A DNA stretch of 64,000 bases from Gloeocapsopsis sp. IPPAS B-1203 (GTDB taxonomy: Bacteria; Cyanobacteriota; Cyanobacteriia; Cyanobacteriales; Chroococcidiopsidaceae): positions 310,001 to 374,000 of the forward strand of contig NZ_PEIG01000004.1 of NCBI RefSeq assembly GCF_002749975.1, written 5' to 3'. Made by a program: the position numbers and the translations under genes. The notes under the pieces were generated by a model. The model ran no database searches and was not told the origin of the DNA. It saw only the letters and a program-made list of their open reading frames with translations. Positions 18,255 to 28,800 of this stretch are shown here, one piece after another; the first letter of the stretch is position 1, and every line of letters starts with the position of its first letter.

Positions 18255-18926
18255 ATGTCACAAGTACAATCCACACTGTCAGAGGTCATTTATCCTGATA
18301 GTGACGGTCAACCAATGGCAGATAATACTAAACAATTCCGTTGGATTGTCACTATTAAAGAAGGGTTAGAGTGGTTATTTAAAGACGATCCTAATGTATT
18401 TGTTGCGGGTGACTTACTGTGGTATCCCATTGAAGGAAACAACGTAACTCGCGCTGCGCCAGATGCCATGATAGTCTTTGGTAGACCTAAAGGGGATAGA
18501 GGTTCTTATCAACAATGGAAAGAAGATAATATCGCACCACAAGTGGTGTTTGAAGTGCGATCGCCTGGTAATACCCAAACAGAGATGGATAAAAAGCTGG
18601 TATTTTATGACCGTCATGGTGTAGAAGAATATTACTTGTACGATCCTGATAAAGGCGATCTGAGTGGTTGGTTGCGTCGAGAAAATCGGCTAGATGTCAT
18701 TGAACCGATCTTAGGTTGGGTGAGTCCGCGACTTGGTATTCGATTTGAGATGGCGGACACTGATCTTGTGCTGTATCGCCCCGATGGAGAAAGATTTGCG
18801 ACTTATGTTGAGTTAGCAACTTCGCGGGAACAAGTTATGCAACAGTTAGAACAAGAAAAAGCCCGTTCTCAACAACTCGCAGCCAAACTCAGAGAATTAG
18901 GAATTAATCCTGAAGAATTAGAGTAG
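18255..18926 (+). CDS. Uma2 family (DUF820) PD-(D/E)XK nuclease-like protein
   Basis: The 223-residue protein is typical of the Uma2 group that is greatly expanded in cyanobacteria: a central restriction-endonuclease-like core with APDAMIVFG (Asp) and VVFEVRSPGN (Glu-x-Arg in place of Glu-x-Lys), the segment DKKLVFYDRHGVEEYYLYDP, and a C-terminal Gln/Glu coiled coil (REQVMQQLEQEKARSQQLAA). The physiological role of Uma2 proteins is unknown; they often move with mobile DNA. A second, frameshifted Uma2 gene lies at 48.7 kb. Confidence 0.88.
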   Translation: MSQVQSTLSEVIYPDSDGQPMADNTKQFRWIVTIKEGLEWLFKDDPNVFVAGDLLWYPIEGNNVTRAAPDAMIVFGRPKGDRGSYQQWKEDNIAPQVVFEVRSPGNTQTEMDKKLVFYDRHGVEEYYLYDPDKGDLSGWLRRENRLDVIEPILGWVSPRLGIRFEMADTDLVLYRPDGERFATYVELATSREQVMQQLEQEKARSQQLAAKLRELGINPEELE

Positions 18927-18980
18927 TAGGTAGTAATTTTTCATTACCCATTACCACTTACCAAAAACCAAGAGGAAAAT

Positions 18981-19241
18981 ATGGGACGCTTAAATCCATA
19001 CACCCTACAAATGCAGATTACTCGAATGTTCGAGCAAGGGCAATCATTTTTTGCCACAACAAAAGTGCAGGATTGGTTAAAAGAACGCAATCAAAATCCA
19101 GCCGACTATGACATTATTTTTCATCAAAAACCTGCGCCTCCTGGTTCTCAAGAAGTCATTGCGATTGAAATCGAGTTGCGGCGTAAAGATGGACAACCTG
19201 TAGACCCTTGGTTGCAAGAACAAGCAAATTTACACGCTTAA
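18981..19241 (+). CDS. Hypothetical protein, 86 residues
   Basis: This is a small soluble protein starting MGRLNPYTLQMQITRMFEQG; gaggaaaat just before the ATG offers a ribosome binding site. It has no membrane segment or cysteine. I do not recognise a domain, though short proteins of this kind are seen in cyanobacteria. It follows the Uma2 gene by 54 bp and may be co-transcribed with it. Composition and codon use look like those of its neighbours, so it is probably real. Confidence 0.65.
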   Translation: MGRLNPYTLQMQITRMFEQGQSFFATTKVQDWLKERNQNPADYDIIFHQKPAPPGSQEVIAIEIELRRKDGQPVDPWLQEQANLHA

Positions 19242-19299
19242 TTTCAAGTTGTTAGCTTTTAGCAATTAGCTCTTATAAATACAGCCATCTTACTAGAAC

Positions 19300-19683
19300 A
19301 TGAGAAATTTACTAGTAATTACTTTACTTACTGTACTCGGTGTTAGTGAATTAGTGTTCAGCACCCAAGCTGCATTATCTCAGATTAACATCCAAGTAGC
19401 CCAAGCCTCTCGTTGGCGATCGCTTGCCAAAATCTCATTAGCCCAAGCTAGGAAAACAGCAGAATCCGCAATAGGGGGTACTGCTAGCAGTGTGAATCTT
19501 GCTGATAGAAATGGTGGTTTAGTATATGAGGTGATTGTTGGTGATACAAGAGTGATCGTCGATGCTGGCAATGGTTTTGTTCTCTACTCAGAAAATATAA
19601 CATTGGATAGCGAAAACAACGAAGGTGATGAAGATTCTTTTCGCCCGCGTAGTAGTGTGCAGATTCCTGATAGCTATGAATGA
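19300..19683 (+). CDS. Secreted PepSY-like domain protein
   Basis: The first ~25 residues (MRNLLVITLLTVLGVSELVF…TQAALSQ) look like a signal peptide. Residues 45-95 (ISLAQARKTAESAIGGTASS, LVYEVIVGDTRVIVDAGNG) fit a PepSY domain, a small fold that inhibits peptidases or binds in the periplasm. The C-terminus is acidic (SENNEGDEDS). At 127 residues it is a single-domain protein. It may modulate an envelope protease or sensor, but no partner is adjacent. Confidence 0.75.
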   Translation: MRNLLVITLLTVLGVSELVFSTQAALSQINIQVAQASRWRSLAKISLAQARKTAESAIGGTASSVNLADRNGGLVYEVIVGDTRVIVDAGNGFVLYSENITLDSENNEGDEDSFRPRSSVQIPDSYE

Positions 19684-19700
19684 AATTCAGTCAGGATTAG

Positions 19701-19737
19701 GGTAATTGGTAATTGGTAATTGGTAATTGGTAATTGG
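19701..19737 (+). repeat. Heptamer array (ggtaatt)5
   Basis: Five exact ggtaatt units lie from 19701 to 19735, followed by gg. This is a classic cyanobacterial short tandemly repeated repetitive (STRR) sequence in the spacer before the exporter gene. Confidence 0.95.
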
Positions 19738-19801
19738 AAGAGATTCACTTTAATAAAATCATTTTATGAGTTAGATGCAATTCAATTCAAAAGCGTAAGC
19801 G

Positions 19802-21418
19802 ATGAACCTAATTTGGTTACTACTGCAAGCTTCTTGGGTAAATGTTGCGATCGCTGTGTTAACAGGTTTGATTAGCGGTGGTTGTAGCGCCCGTCTGATT
19901 GCACTCATCAATAGTGCTGTAAATGAGCAATCAACGAATAATCTCTTATGGTACTTTGTTGGGCTTGCAGTTGTTGCATTGTTAACTAGCGTTATTTCAC
20001 AAGTTTTACTCATCAGCCTTGCTCAGGAAGCAGTTTATCATTTGCGGTTGCGTTTGAGTCGGGGAATTTTATCTTCTCCATTGCGACATTTAGAAGAACT
20101 TGGTGCGAGTCGTTTATTAGCAACTCTGACAGAAGATGTCCAAACACTATCTAATACAATATTTGTGATTCCCTTTGTATGCATAGATGTTGCGATCATT
20201 GCAGGATGCTTGATTTATCTCGGTTGGCTTTCGGGCGTCGTCTTTTTAATTGTCATTGTATTTTTGGGAATAGCGATCGCCAGTACGCAATTTCTGCTGA
20301 CTCGTGCGCGGAAGTTTCTCTCGTTAGCGCGTGAAGAACAAGACAGGTTATTTAAACACTTTCGCGCCATCACGGACGGAGTCAAAGAACTCAAACTTCA
20401 TGCTTTACGTCGTCAAGCATTTTTGTCAGATGAATTACAAATCAGTGCGGCGACATCTCGCGATCATAATTTGACAGCGTTTAAGACATTTGCGATCGCT
20501 ACTGGTTGGGGAAATCTGCTTTTCTTTACCATTGTTGGTTTACTAATCTTTGCTCTTCCGCAATTAACTACTGTTTCTCCTGCGATACTCTCCGCCTATA
20601 TTCTCACAATTACCTACTTACTCGTTCCCTTTCAGAACATTTTAGAAAGACTTCCAGCTTTGTTTCGTGCTAATGTTGCCTTACAGAAAGTTGAAAGAAT
20701 GAAATTAGCTTTAGCAAGCCAGAAAGAAACAAACAACACAACAGAAATATCTACTACTAACTGGAATAAGCTAGAACTCGATCAAGTCACTCACACATAC
20801 CGAGGTGAACAGGAAGATAGCAATTTTGTGTTAGGGGAACTCAGCTTAACATTGTATCCTGGTCAACTTGTGTTTATTGTTGGTGGTAATGGTAGTGGTA
20901 AATCAACGCTAGCCAAAATCATCACTGGGTTATATGTTCCAGAATCAGGCAAAATTCGTTTAGATAACAAACTCATCAACGAGGAAAATTTAGAGTGGTA
21001 TCGGCAGCATTTTTCGGCAATTTTCTCTGATTTCTTTTTATTTGAGCGCTTATTGGGTATAGAAAATGCTTCCCTCGATCAACAAGCACAAGAGTATCTA
21101 CAAAAACTTCATTTGAACACAAAAGTTCAAGTAAAAGATGGTTTACTTTCTACTACAGCACTATCACAAGGTCAGCGTAAACGCTTAGCATTACTGACAG
21201 TATTTTTAGAAGATCGTCCTATATATCTCTTTGATGAATGGGCGTCAGATCAAGATCCTTACTTTCGAGATATCTTCTACAAAGAACTATTATTAAACCT
21301 CAAAAAGCGCAATAAAACGATACTAGTTATTAGTCATGACGATCGCTATTTTCACTTAGCAGATCGGGTAATTAAGTTAGATTACGGTAAGGTAGAGTAT
21401 GACAGTAGCTATGCCTAG
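19802..21418 (+). CDS. Cyclic-peptide-type ABC exporter (SyrD/PvdE/YojI-like)
   Basis: The 538-residue fused exporter has a shorter, divergent membrane domain (about residues 1-290) and an ATPase with Walker A GGNGSGKST, an unusual signature ALSQGQRKRLALL (LSQGQ for LSGGQ) and Walker B PIYLFDEWASDQDP. The DEW(A/T)ADQDP ending is diagnostic of the cyclic peptide/siderophore exporter group. Homologues export pyoverdine precursors, syringomycin or microcin J25. No peptide synthetase is in the window, so the cargo is unknown. The phosphatase gene 87 bp downstream may be in the same transcript. Confidence 0.88.
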   Translation: MNLIWLLLQASWVNVAIAVLTGLISGGCSARLIALINSAVNEQSTNNLLWYFVGLAVVALLTSVISQVLLISLAQEAVYHLRLRLSRGILSSPLRHLEELGASRLLATLTEDVQTLSNTIFVIPFVCIDVAIIAGCLIYLGWLSGVVFLIVIVFLGIAIASTQFLLTRARKFLSLAREEQDRLFKHFRAITDGVKELKLHALRRQAFLSDELQISAATSRDHNLTAFKTFAIATGWGNLLFFTIVGLLIFALPQLTTVSPAILSAYILTITYLLVPFQNILERLPALFRANVALQKVERMKLALASQKETNNTTEISTTNWNKLELDQVTHTYRGEQEDSNFVLGELSLTLYPGQLVFIVGGNGSGKSTLAKIITGLYVPESGKIRLDNKLINEENLEWYRQHFSAIFSDFFLFERLLGIENASLDQQAQEYLQKLHLNTKVQVKDGLLSTTALSQGQRKRLALLTVFLEDRPIYLFDEWASDQDPYFRDIFYKELLLNLKKRNKTILVISHDDRYFHLADRVIKLDYGKVEYDSSYA

Positions 21419-21505
21419 TAAAATCTGTAAGCTAAACTAGCTACAATTAATTGCATCAATTCTAATATTAAATTTAGTCCTAATCTCTAGTTATGAATTA
21501 GTATT

Positions 21506-21964
21506 ATGTCAAAACAACTTGAAGATATCTACAATTTTCTACCATTATCTGATTCTATTGCCACCGCAGGACAACCTACTACACAGCAATTTTCTGATAT
21601 TAAAGCAGCAGGTTACGATGTTGTGATTAACCTTGCTTTACCAACCTCAACCAATGCTATAACCAATGAGCAACAAATAGTAGAAAATTTAGGAATAAAA
21701 TATGTACACATTCCAGTCATTTGGGAGAAACCTACTTTAGAAGATATTGAGCGATTCTTTGCAGTGATGGAAGAAAACGCAGATAAAAATGTCTTTGTTC
21801 ATTGTGCAATGAATATGCGAGTTTCAGCATTTGTGTACTTGTATCGCATTATTCACGAACAAACAAATATAGAAGAAGCCAAAAAAAGTTTATATCAAAT
21901 TTGGCAACCGAATGAAACTTGGCAGCAATTTATTGAAAAGGTAATTGCATATTATCAAAAATAA
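21506..21964 (+). CDS. Dual-specificity/tyrosine phosphatase-like protein
   Basis: This 152-residue single-domain protein carries the P-loop HC-x5-R in VHCAMNMRVSAF (Cys100, Arg105), the catalytic signature of cysteine phosphatases, within a Pfam DSP/Y_phosphatase-like fold that starts LPLSDSIATAGQPTTQQF. The same AGQP start occurs in the BLH (beta-lactamase hydrolase-like) phosphatase family. General-acid Asp candidates lie near IWEKPTLEDIERF. The substrate is unknown. It lies downstream of the peptide-type exporter; an inverted repeat follows the stop. Confidence 0.83.
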   Translation: MSKQLEDIYNFLPLSDSIATAGQPTTQQFSDIKAAGYDVVINLALPTSTNAITNEQQIVENLGIKYVHIPVIWEKPTLEDIERFFAVMEENADKNVFVHCAMNMRVSAFVYLYRIIHEQTNIEEAKKSLYQIWQPNETWQQFIEKVIAYYQK

Positions 21965-22002
21965 ATTCGTAATTCGAGTTAAATTGTGCGAACTACGAAT
22001 TT
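21963..22002. terminator. Bidirectional hairpin between convergent genes
   Basis: aaattcgtaattcg (21963-21976) pairs with cgaactacgaattt (21989-22002) with one mismatch. The A and T ends let it act as a terminator for both the phosphatase gene and the converging peroxiredoxin gene. Confidence 0.8.
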
Positions 22003-22016
22003 ATACATTCATATCC

Positions 22017-22751
22017 TTACAAAGCAGCAAAGTAAGCTTCTAAAGCTTCTGAACCACCAATCAATTTGCCATCAATAAATACTTGTGGTACTGTAGTTGC
22101 GCCTGCTACTGCCTGTAACGAGCGAGTTGTTACGTCTTGACCAAGGACAATCTCTTCATAGTCTAATCCGCGTTCTTGTAGCATTGATTTAGCACGAGAG
22201 CAGAAAGGACAACCAACTTTGGCAAATAGCGAGACTAATTGCGGTTTAGCAGCTTCTGGATTAATGTAAGTAAGCATCGTCTCAGAATCAGAGACTTTAA
22301 AAGGATCGCCAGGCTCTTCTGGTTCGATAAACATTTTTTCAATAACGGCATCCTTTACTAACATCGAATAGCGCCAGGAACGTTTACCAAAGCCTAAATC
22401 TGTTTTATCAACTAGCATTCCCATTCCTTCGGTAAATATTCCATTACCATCGGGAATCATTTTGATATTCTCTGCTTCTTGATGCTTTGCCCATTCGTTC
22501 ATTACAAAAGCATCATTGACAGAAACACAAACTATGTCATCTACACCATTTTCGTAAAAAGCTTTTGCCATTTGGTTGTAGCCAGGAAGATGAGTTGACG
22601 AACAAGTGGGAGTAAATGCACCTGGTAAGGCAAATACAACAACTGTCTTACCATTAAACAAATCATCAGTTGTGATATCAACCCACTCACTATTCTGACG
22701 AGTACGAAAAGTGCAACTAGGAACCCTTTGTCCTTCTCGGTTTGACAACAT
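22017..22751 (-). CDS. Peroxiredoxin-glutaredoxin fusion (Prx5-Grx hybrid)
   Basis: I choose the ATG at 22751 ([15 protein letters not shown]) because aaagga lies 9 bases before it; a 16-residue upstream extension is open but has no such site. The 244-residue protein has a Prx5-type peroxiredoxin domain with peroxidatic Cys50 in [16 protein letters not shown] and a C-terminal glutaredoxin domain with CPFC in [12 protein letters not shown] and the [14 protein letters not shown] glutathione-binding part. Such hybrids reduce peroxides with glutathione through their own glutaredoxin. It sits just downstream of the giant kinase gene on the same strand. Confidence 0.93.
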   Translation of the reverse strand: MLSNREGQRVPSCTFRTRQNSEWVDITTDDLFNGKTVVVFALPGAFTPTCSSTHLPGYNQMAKAFYENGVDDIVCVSVNDAFVMNEWAKHQEAENIKMIPDGNGIFTEGMGMLVDKTDLGFGKRSWRYSMLVKDAVIEKMFIEPEEPGDPFKVSDSETMLTYINPEAAKPQLVSLFAKVGCPFCSRAKSMLQERGLDYEEIVLGQDVTTRSLQAVAGATTVPQVFIDGKLIGGSEALEAYFAAL

Positions 22752-22848
22752 CAATAAAAATTCCTTTACAAATTGCAACAATTGCAGCGTACTCATCACG
22801 AGTATGGTTTGTCAAGAGGACATTGAGGAAGTGTTCTCTATTAGTCAT

Positions 22849-25800
22849 TTAGTCATTATCTTCTAACTTTCTTGAATCATCTAACAGTGGGAGCCTAATG
22901 ACAAAAGTTGAGCCTTGCCCTTCTCCTGCACTGTAGGCATGGATAGTACCATTGTGGAGTTCGACGAGATGTTGCGCGATCGCAAGTCCTAAACCTAATC
23001 CACCAGCTAAACCAGATTCGGCTTGATGAAAGCGATCAAAAATATGGGGAAGGAACTCAGCCGAGATGCCAATACCTGTATCAGTGATGGTGATTTGGGC
23101 GATTTGGGTAATTGGTAATTGGTAATTGGTAATTGGTAATTGGTTGGTATCACTACATATTACTTCTAACTTCACTGCTATCTGTCCTTGTTCTGGGGTA
23201 AATTTAATCGCATTGGTGAGGAGATTGCAGATGACTTGTTGCAGGCGATCGGCATCAGCTAGAACAGAGACGCTTGTAAGTGCTGGTTCAGTAAGTTTTG
23301 CAAATTCTACATGAATGTTTTTCGCGATCGCCGCAGTCAAGACTGCGGCGATCGCTGTTTCAATGACCGCTGCGAGTTCGACTGGCTGAGGATGCAAACG
23401 TAGTTTACCTGCACTGATGCGGGAAATATCGAGCAAGTCTTGCACCAATTTAGCTTGCAGCGTGGCGTTACGTTCGATCGTATCCAATGCTTTGGTCAAC
23501 ATCGACAAATTGGGGGGATTGCTGCGTAGCAAGCGCGTCCAACCGAGAATTGACACCAAGGGAGTATTCAGTTCGTGCGAAATCGTTGATAGCAGTTCAT
23601 CCTTTTGGCGGAGCGTAGTTCTTGCCTCATGAAGTGCAACAGATCGCTGTTTTGCCGTTTGGAGATGGGCATTGACGCGAGACACGAGTTCCTGTGCTGA
23701 GAAGGGTTTGATTAAGTAGTCGTCTGCACCCGCTTCTAGTCCTGCGACGATCGCTTCTTCTCCTGCACGCGCAGATAGCAAAATAATCGGAATTTCTCTA
23801 GTACGCGGATCAGATCGCAAGGCTTGCAGCAATTCAAAGCCGTCTAAGTTTGGCATCATCACATCGCTGAGAATCAAATCTGGAAGTTGTGCTTGCACCG
23901 ATGACAGCGCTGCAGCTCCGTCTGCAACGGCTGTGACTTGAGCGTGTTTGCTCAAGATGCGAGTGAGGTAATCGCGTATATCTGGATTGTCATCCACTAA
24001 AAGGATGCGAGCCGTTTGAGAATTTTGAGTTAAAGAGTTTTTTTCTAACTCAGAACTCAATACCGAAAACTCAACACTCGCCGCTTCAGTGGGAAGCCAA
24101 AGTTCTGCCTCTTGCACGTAAGCAGTTGCCCCGACTGAGGTTGACGTGAGCGTGCGCGATGCTTTGATTTGCTCCTGCGGCAAGTGTTCTACTCCAAAAG
24201 GCAGCGTAATTGTAAAACAACTTCCTTGTCCAAGCGTACTGCTGACGTTAATGATTCCACCTTGTAATTGCACCAGTTCATGCACGAGCGCTAAGCCGAT
24301 GCCAGAGCCTTCGTGCGATCGCGCTGCGTGGGCTTTGCTCAATCGCGCTTGATAGAATCGCTCAAACAAATGCGGCAATTCTTCCGGCGCAATTCCTGTA
24401 CCAGTATCTTGAACCTCAAAAATAACGTGATGATCGACGGGATGGAGGCTAACTCTGATTTCACCGTTTAGCGTGAACTTAAACGCATTCGAGATCAGAT
24501 TCAGAACAATCTTTTCCCACATTTCGCGATCAACATACACAGGTTCAGGCAATGGTAGACAATCCACAATTAGCCGTAAACCTGCTTGCTCGATCGCCGA
24601 ACGAAATACTGAAGCTAACTCACTTGTGAACGCTGCTAAATCCGTCGGTTCGTAAACCGCTTCTATTCGCCCAGATTCAATTCGAGAGAAGTCAAGCAAG
24701 GTATTGACCAGCTTTAGTAAGCGCAGGCTGTTGCGGTGAGTAAGTTCTAGGCGTTCTCGATGAATAGGTGGCAAAGTGCGATCGCTTAACGCATCTTCCA
24801 AGGGAGCTAATAGCAGCGTCAGCGGTGTACGAAATTCGTGAGAGACGTTGCTGAAAAATGTAGTTTTAGCGCGAGCGAGTTCTGCCAGCGATTCAGCCCG
24901 TTGGCGTTCTTGTTCGCGCTCAGATTGTTCTCGCACTCGCTGAAGTTCCGATTCGCGTAACGCTGCTTCAGCGCGGGCGCGTTCAATGGCAGCCCAGATA
25001 CGTTCGCTGGCTTGCTCCAGCAGCACCCGCTCGGACTCGTTCCAGTAACGGGGTGTGGCTACGGCGCACACCAGCGCCCAGATGACTTGGTGTTGCCCCT
25101 TTCGCAGCGACACAACCAGCAGCGATCGTATGTGTAACTGGTCCAGCAGTGCCTTCTCGGAGTCTGAGAAGTCGGGGTCGCTGGCTACATCGTGGATGAC
25201 CATCGGCTGGGTTGCAAGCTGTCGCATCGTTTCGGGGTAGTCCGACAGCCGATAGATGCCCGACATCGGCGGTAGATCCGGACGGTGATATTCCGGACCG
25301 ACTGTGGAGATGCCCTGCTGCTCGAATACTTCGCTGAGCCAGACGCGATCGAGGTGCAGATGTTCAGCGAGCATCCGGACTGCTCGGTTCGCGACGGAGT
25401 CCGCATCGGGTTCTGCACGCAGCGCGTCGCTAAATTTCAGCAGAAATGCCTGCTGCTCTTCGGTTCGTTTGCGATCGCTGATATCGTTGAACACCACGGC
25501 AACTTGACGGTTCCCTTCACCGCCGATCCGCGAGGCATAGACGGTATACCAACGGTCAACGGATGCCGTATAGTATTCGGTACGCCTTCCTCTGCCGGAA
25601 ATCACGACATCAATGTAGAAGTCAAGCAACTGCTGTTCAAAATTGGGAACGACTTCCAACAGCGTCCTGCCGACTGCATCGGTTAGACCAGTTTGTTGCT
25701 CCCAAACTGGATTCGTTTCCACAATCCGAAAATCAGCGGGATGACCTGACTCGTCAGGAATCATTTCTAGCAGGGTAAAGCCTTCGTCGATCGAGGTGAA

Positions 25801-28800
25801 TAGCGTTCGATATTTAGCTTCCGACGTGCGTAAACTCTGTTCGGCTTTCACACGTTCGACCGCTGCCCAGGTGCGATCAGCGGTTTCCTCTAGCAGCGTG
25901 ATTTCGTCGGGCACTGGCTTGTGAGGACGGTCAAAGTGTACCAGGAAGTAGGCAACCATCCGACCAGACTTCACCAGCGGCGTGATCATGAAGGCGCAGA
26001 ATCCAGAGGCGGCGAAAGTGGCTTTCTGCTCAGGTGTGAGATCGTCATCAATCCGCACGTCTTCACGGCTGATGGTCTGACCCTCGCGGACTCGATCGAG
26101 TCCTGATGGATCGAAGTCGAGCCAATTGAAGGTGATTCCGAAAAGTGAGTAAGTTTCCTCAGATTTATCCTCCGCCATGACGGTGCAAGTCACATCGTCC
26201 TCGTGCTTCTCCAGATAGGCAACCCGAATCGCACCCAGATGCGTTCTCAGAATCCGGCTGGCTTCGCGCTGGATCGCCAAGGGGTCAGCGATCGGTCGCA
26301 GCGCATCGCTCAACTTGAGTAGAAACGCCTGCCGCTCCTGGTTCTTCCGCTCCGCCTCCTCAGCGAGGTGCAGTTCGGTCACTCTGGTAACTTGGTGAAT
26401 GATAGCGGTGATCTGACCAGAGGCGTTGAGCAACGGCGCGTTGATCGCCAGCCACCAATGCGGCTCGAACCCGCCGTCAGGAGTCACAATGTCATATCGC
26501 GTCCGCTCCATCGCGTCCGGTCGTCGTGAGGTCAGAACGCGATCAAGGGAGAGTGCAAGCGCCTCCGACCCATGATCGCCTGGGCGGTTCGGATCGTCGG
26601 TGAAGACATCAAACAGCCTGCGTCCGATCAGTCCTTCGGGCGTGGTCAGGGTGGCGGCGAAATAGGCTTCGTTCGCGGCGGTAATCGTAAAATCGGGTGG
26701 GTTCGCTTCCAGCACCATGAACGGAACTGGCGATGCCGCGAACAGTGCGGCGAATTTCTCCTCGCTCTCGCGCAGGGCTGCTTCGGCGCGGGCGCGTTCG
26801 ATACGCGGGAAGATGCGCGTGGAAATTTCTTGTAAAAGTTCGATTTCGTCCGCCTGCCAATCACGCGGTTCGATGGTTGTAACGGCGATATAACCCTTCC
26901 AACGTCCGTCGCGTAGGAATGGAACGGCAACTACGCCGCCGATGTTCAATTGGGCGTAATTTTCCGCGTTCACCCGCTCGTCCGTCGCCGTATCGCAGAC
27001 AATGAAATTTTCTCCGGCACGACCGAGGCGGCTGAGTTCTTCGTCCACATACTCTTCAAACCGGAAAGTTTGTTTCAGACTCGGAACTGCCGATACTGTC
27101 CAGCCGTGATTCCCAGTTATTTCGCCTTTGGCTTCGTCCACATCCGCAAAAACGCAGCCCGAAAGCCCAAGAAATTCGCTGAGGCGTTTGCCAACTGCCT
27201 GAAAAATCTCTTCCGGTGCGGACAGACGCGCCAAATCTTTGCCGACCACATTGAGAAAAGCAAGGTTCGCTTCGCGGCGTTTGCGATCGGTGATGTCAAG
27301 CGTGGAGAGCAGAAAACCGTCTTCCACTTTGGCGGCGGTCTGTAAAAACCAGCCGTCGAATTGTTCGTGGGCGTAGTGATGTTCCTGCATCTCAGCAACG
27401 CCAGTCTCCGTTACTTGTTTGAACTTTTCAAACAGCCCAGTTTCGATGACCGCCGGGTTTTCCGTGAGCATTCGCTTGCCCGCCATCTCGCCCCAACAGT
27501 CGTTCCACTGCTTGTTGGTCAGCAGCCACTCGAAATCAACGATGTCGCCGCGCTCGTCGCGCACGGCTTTGAATAACTGGATGAATTGCAGCGAATTGTC
27601 GAACATCGTCCGCCAGAGTCGGTTCGCTCTTTTTATTTCTTGTTCCGATTGTCTGCGATCGCTGATGTCGTTGAACACGACGGCGACCTGACGACTGTCC
27701 GCACCACCGAACCGCGAGATGTAAGCCGAATACCACCGTCGTGTATCTTCGTTGTAGTTTTCGATGCGGGTTGGTTCGCCCGTCTGCACCACGCTGTGAT
27801 AAGCTTCGAGCCAGTGAGGTTCTGTGTTCGAGGCAATCTCGCTACCCAACTTGCCCACCACATTTTTGAGTCCCGACTGCCGCTCGAAGACTTGATTGAC
27901 TTCCAGAAAGCGGTAATCAATCACATTGTCCGCCTCGTCGTAAATCGTTTCGAGCAGGCAGAAGCCTTCGTCGATTGAATCAAACAGCGATCGATATTTC
28001 GCTTCCGACTCGCGTAGAGCAATTTCGGCTTCAATGGTGTCCGTATTGTCGATCGTCACGCCCACATGACCGAGATAAACGCCATCGGCATTAAAGAGCG
28101 GTTGGGCATAATTGTCGTGCCATCGCCACACCCCGTCATGCCGCCGAATGCGGTTGCGGTTGTGCCAGGGTCGCTGTTCGCGGACTGCTGCCAAATAATC
28201 AGCAATGTAAAGTTCAGCATCGTCTGGATGAATTAAATCATGCCAACCCTCCCCGCGAATCTGCTCTGCATTCTTGCCCGTGAAATCCAGGAAATATTGA
28301 TTGAGGAAACGATTATTACCCTGCGCATCGTTATACCAAATCAGAGCAGGTGCCGTGTTCGCCAGCGTGCGAAATCGTTCCTCAGACTCACGCAATGCTT
28401 CTTCACTACGTTTGCGATCGGTGATGTCGTAGGAAACTGCAAGCACCGCATAAATCTCGCCATTTTCAGCCCGCAGCGGCGTTCCGCGTGAGATGTAGGT
28501 GCGAGCGTGGGCATAGTGTTCTTGCTCAAACGGCTCGCCTGCAAGAGCTTTACGGTACAGCACCTCATAATTCGCGGCTAATTCGGGTGGCAGTACTTCA
28601 AAAATCGTCTGCCCGACGAAATCTTCCGGTTTGAATCCGGCGATCGCCAATGCTTCTCCTTGGGCTAGCAAATAGCGCAAATCGCGATCGACAACAAAAG
28701 CTGCCCCACCAGGCAGATTCTCAATCATTGCCCGCAAGCGTGTTTCCCTCTCCCGCGCAAACTCTTCAGCACGTTTACGTTCAATAACCTCAACTTCTAG

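Noticed and set aside
19701-19737. Regular repeats considered as a CRISPR array
   Set aside because: Units are 7 bp with no spacers; the same holds at 23107, 30463, 37635 and 43944. No CRISPR array is in the window.
25285-25686. Open frame of over 130 codons on the plus strand, antisense to the giant kinase
   Set aside because: The kinase frame shows clear GAF/PAS motifs; many antisense frames in 25-28.8 kb follow from the GC-rich codons there.
26950-27345. Another long antisense frame in the giant kinase
   Set aside because: Same reason; no start signal and no recognisable protein.
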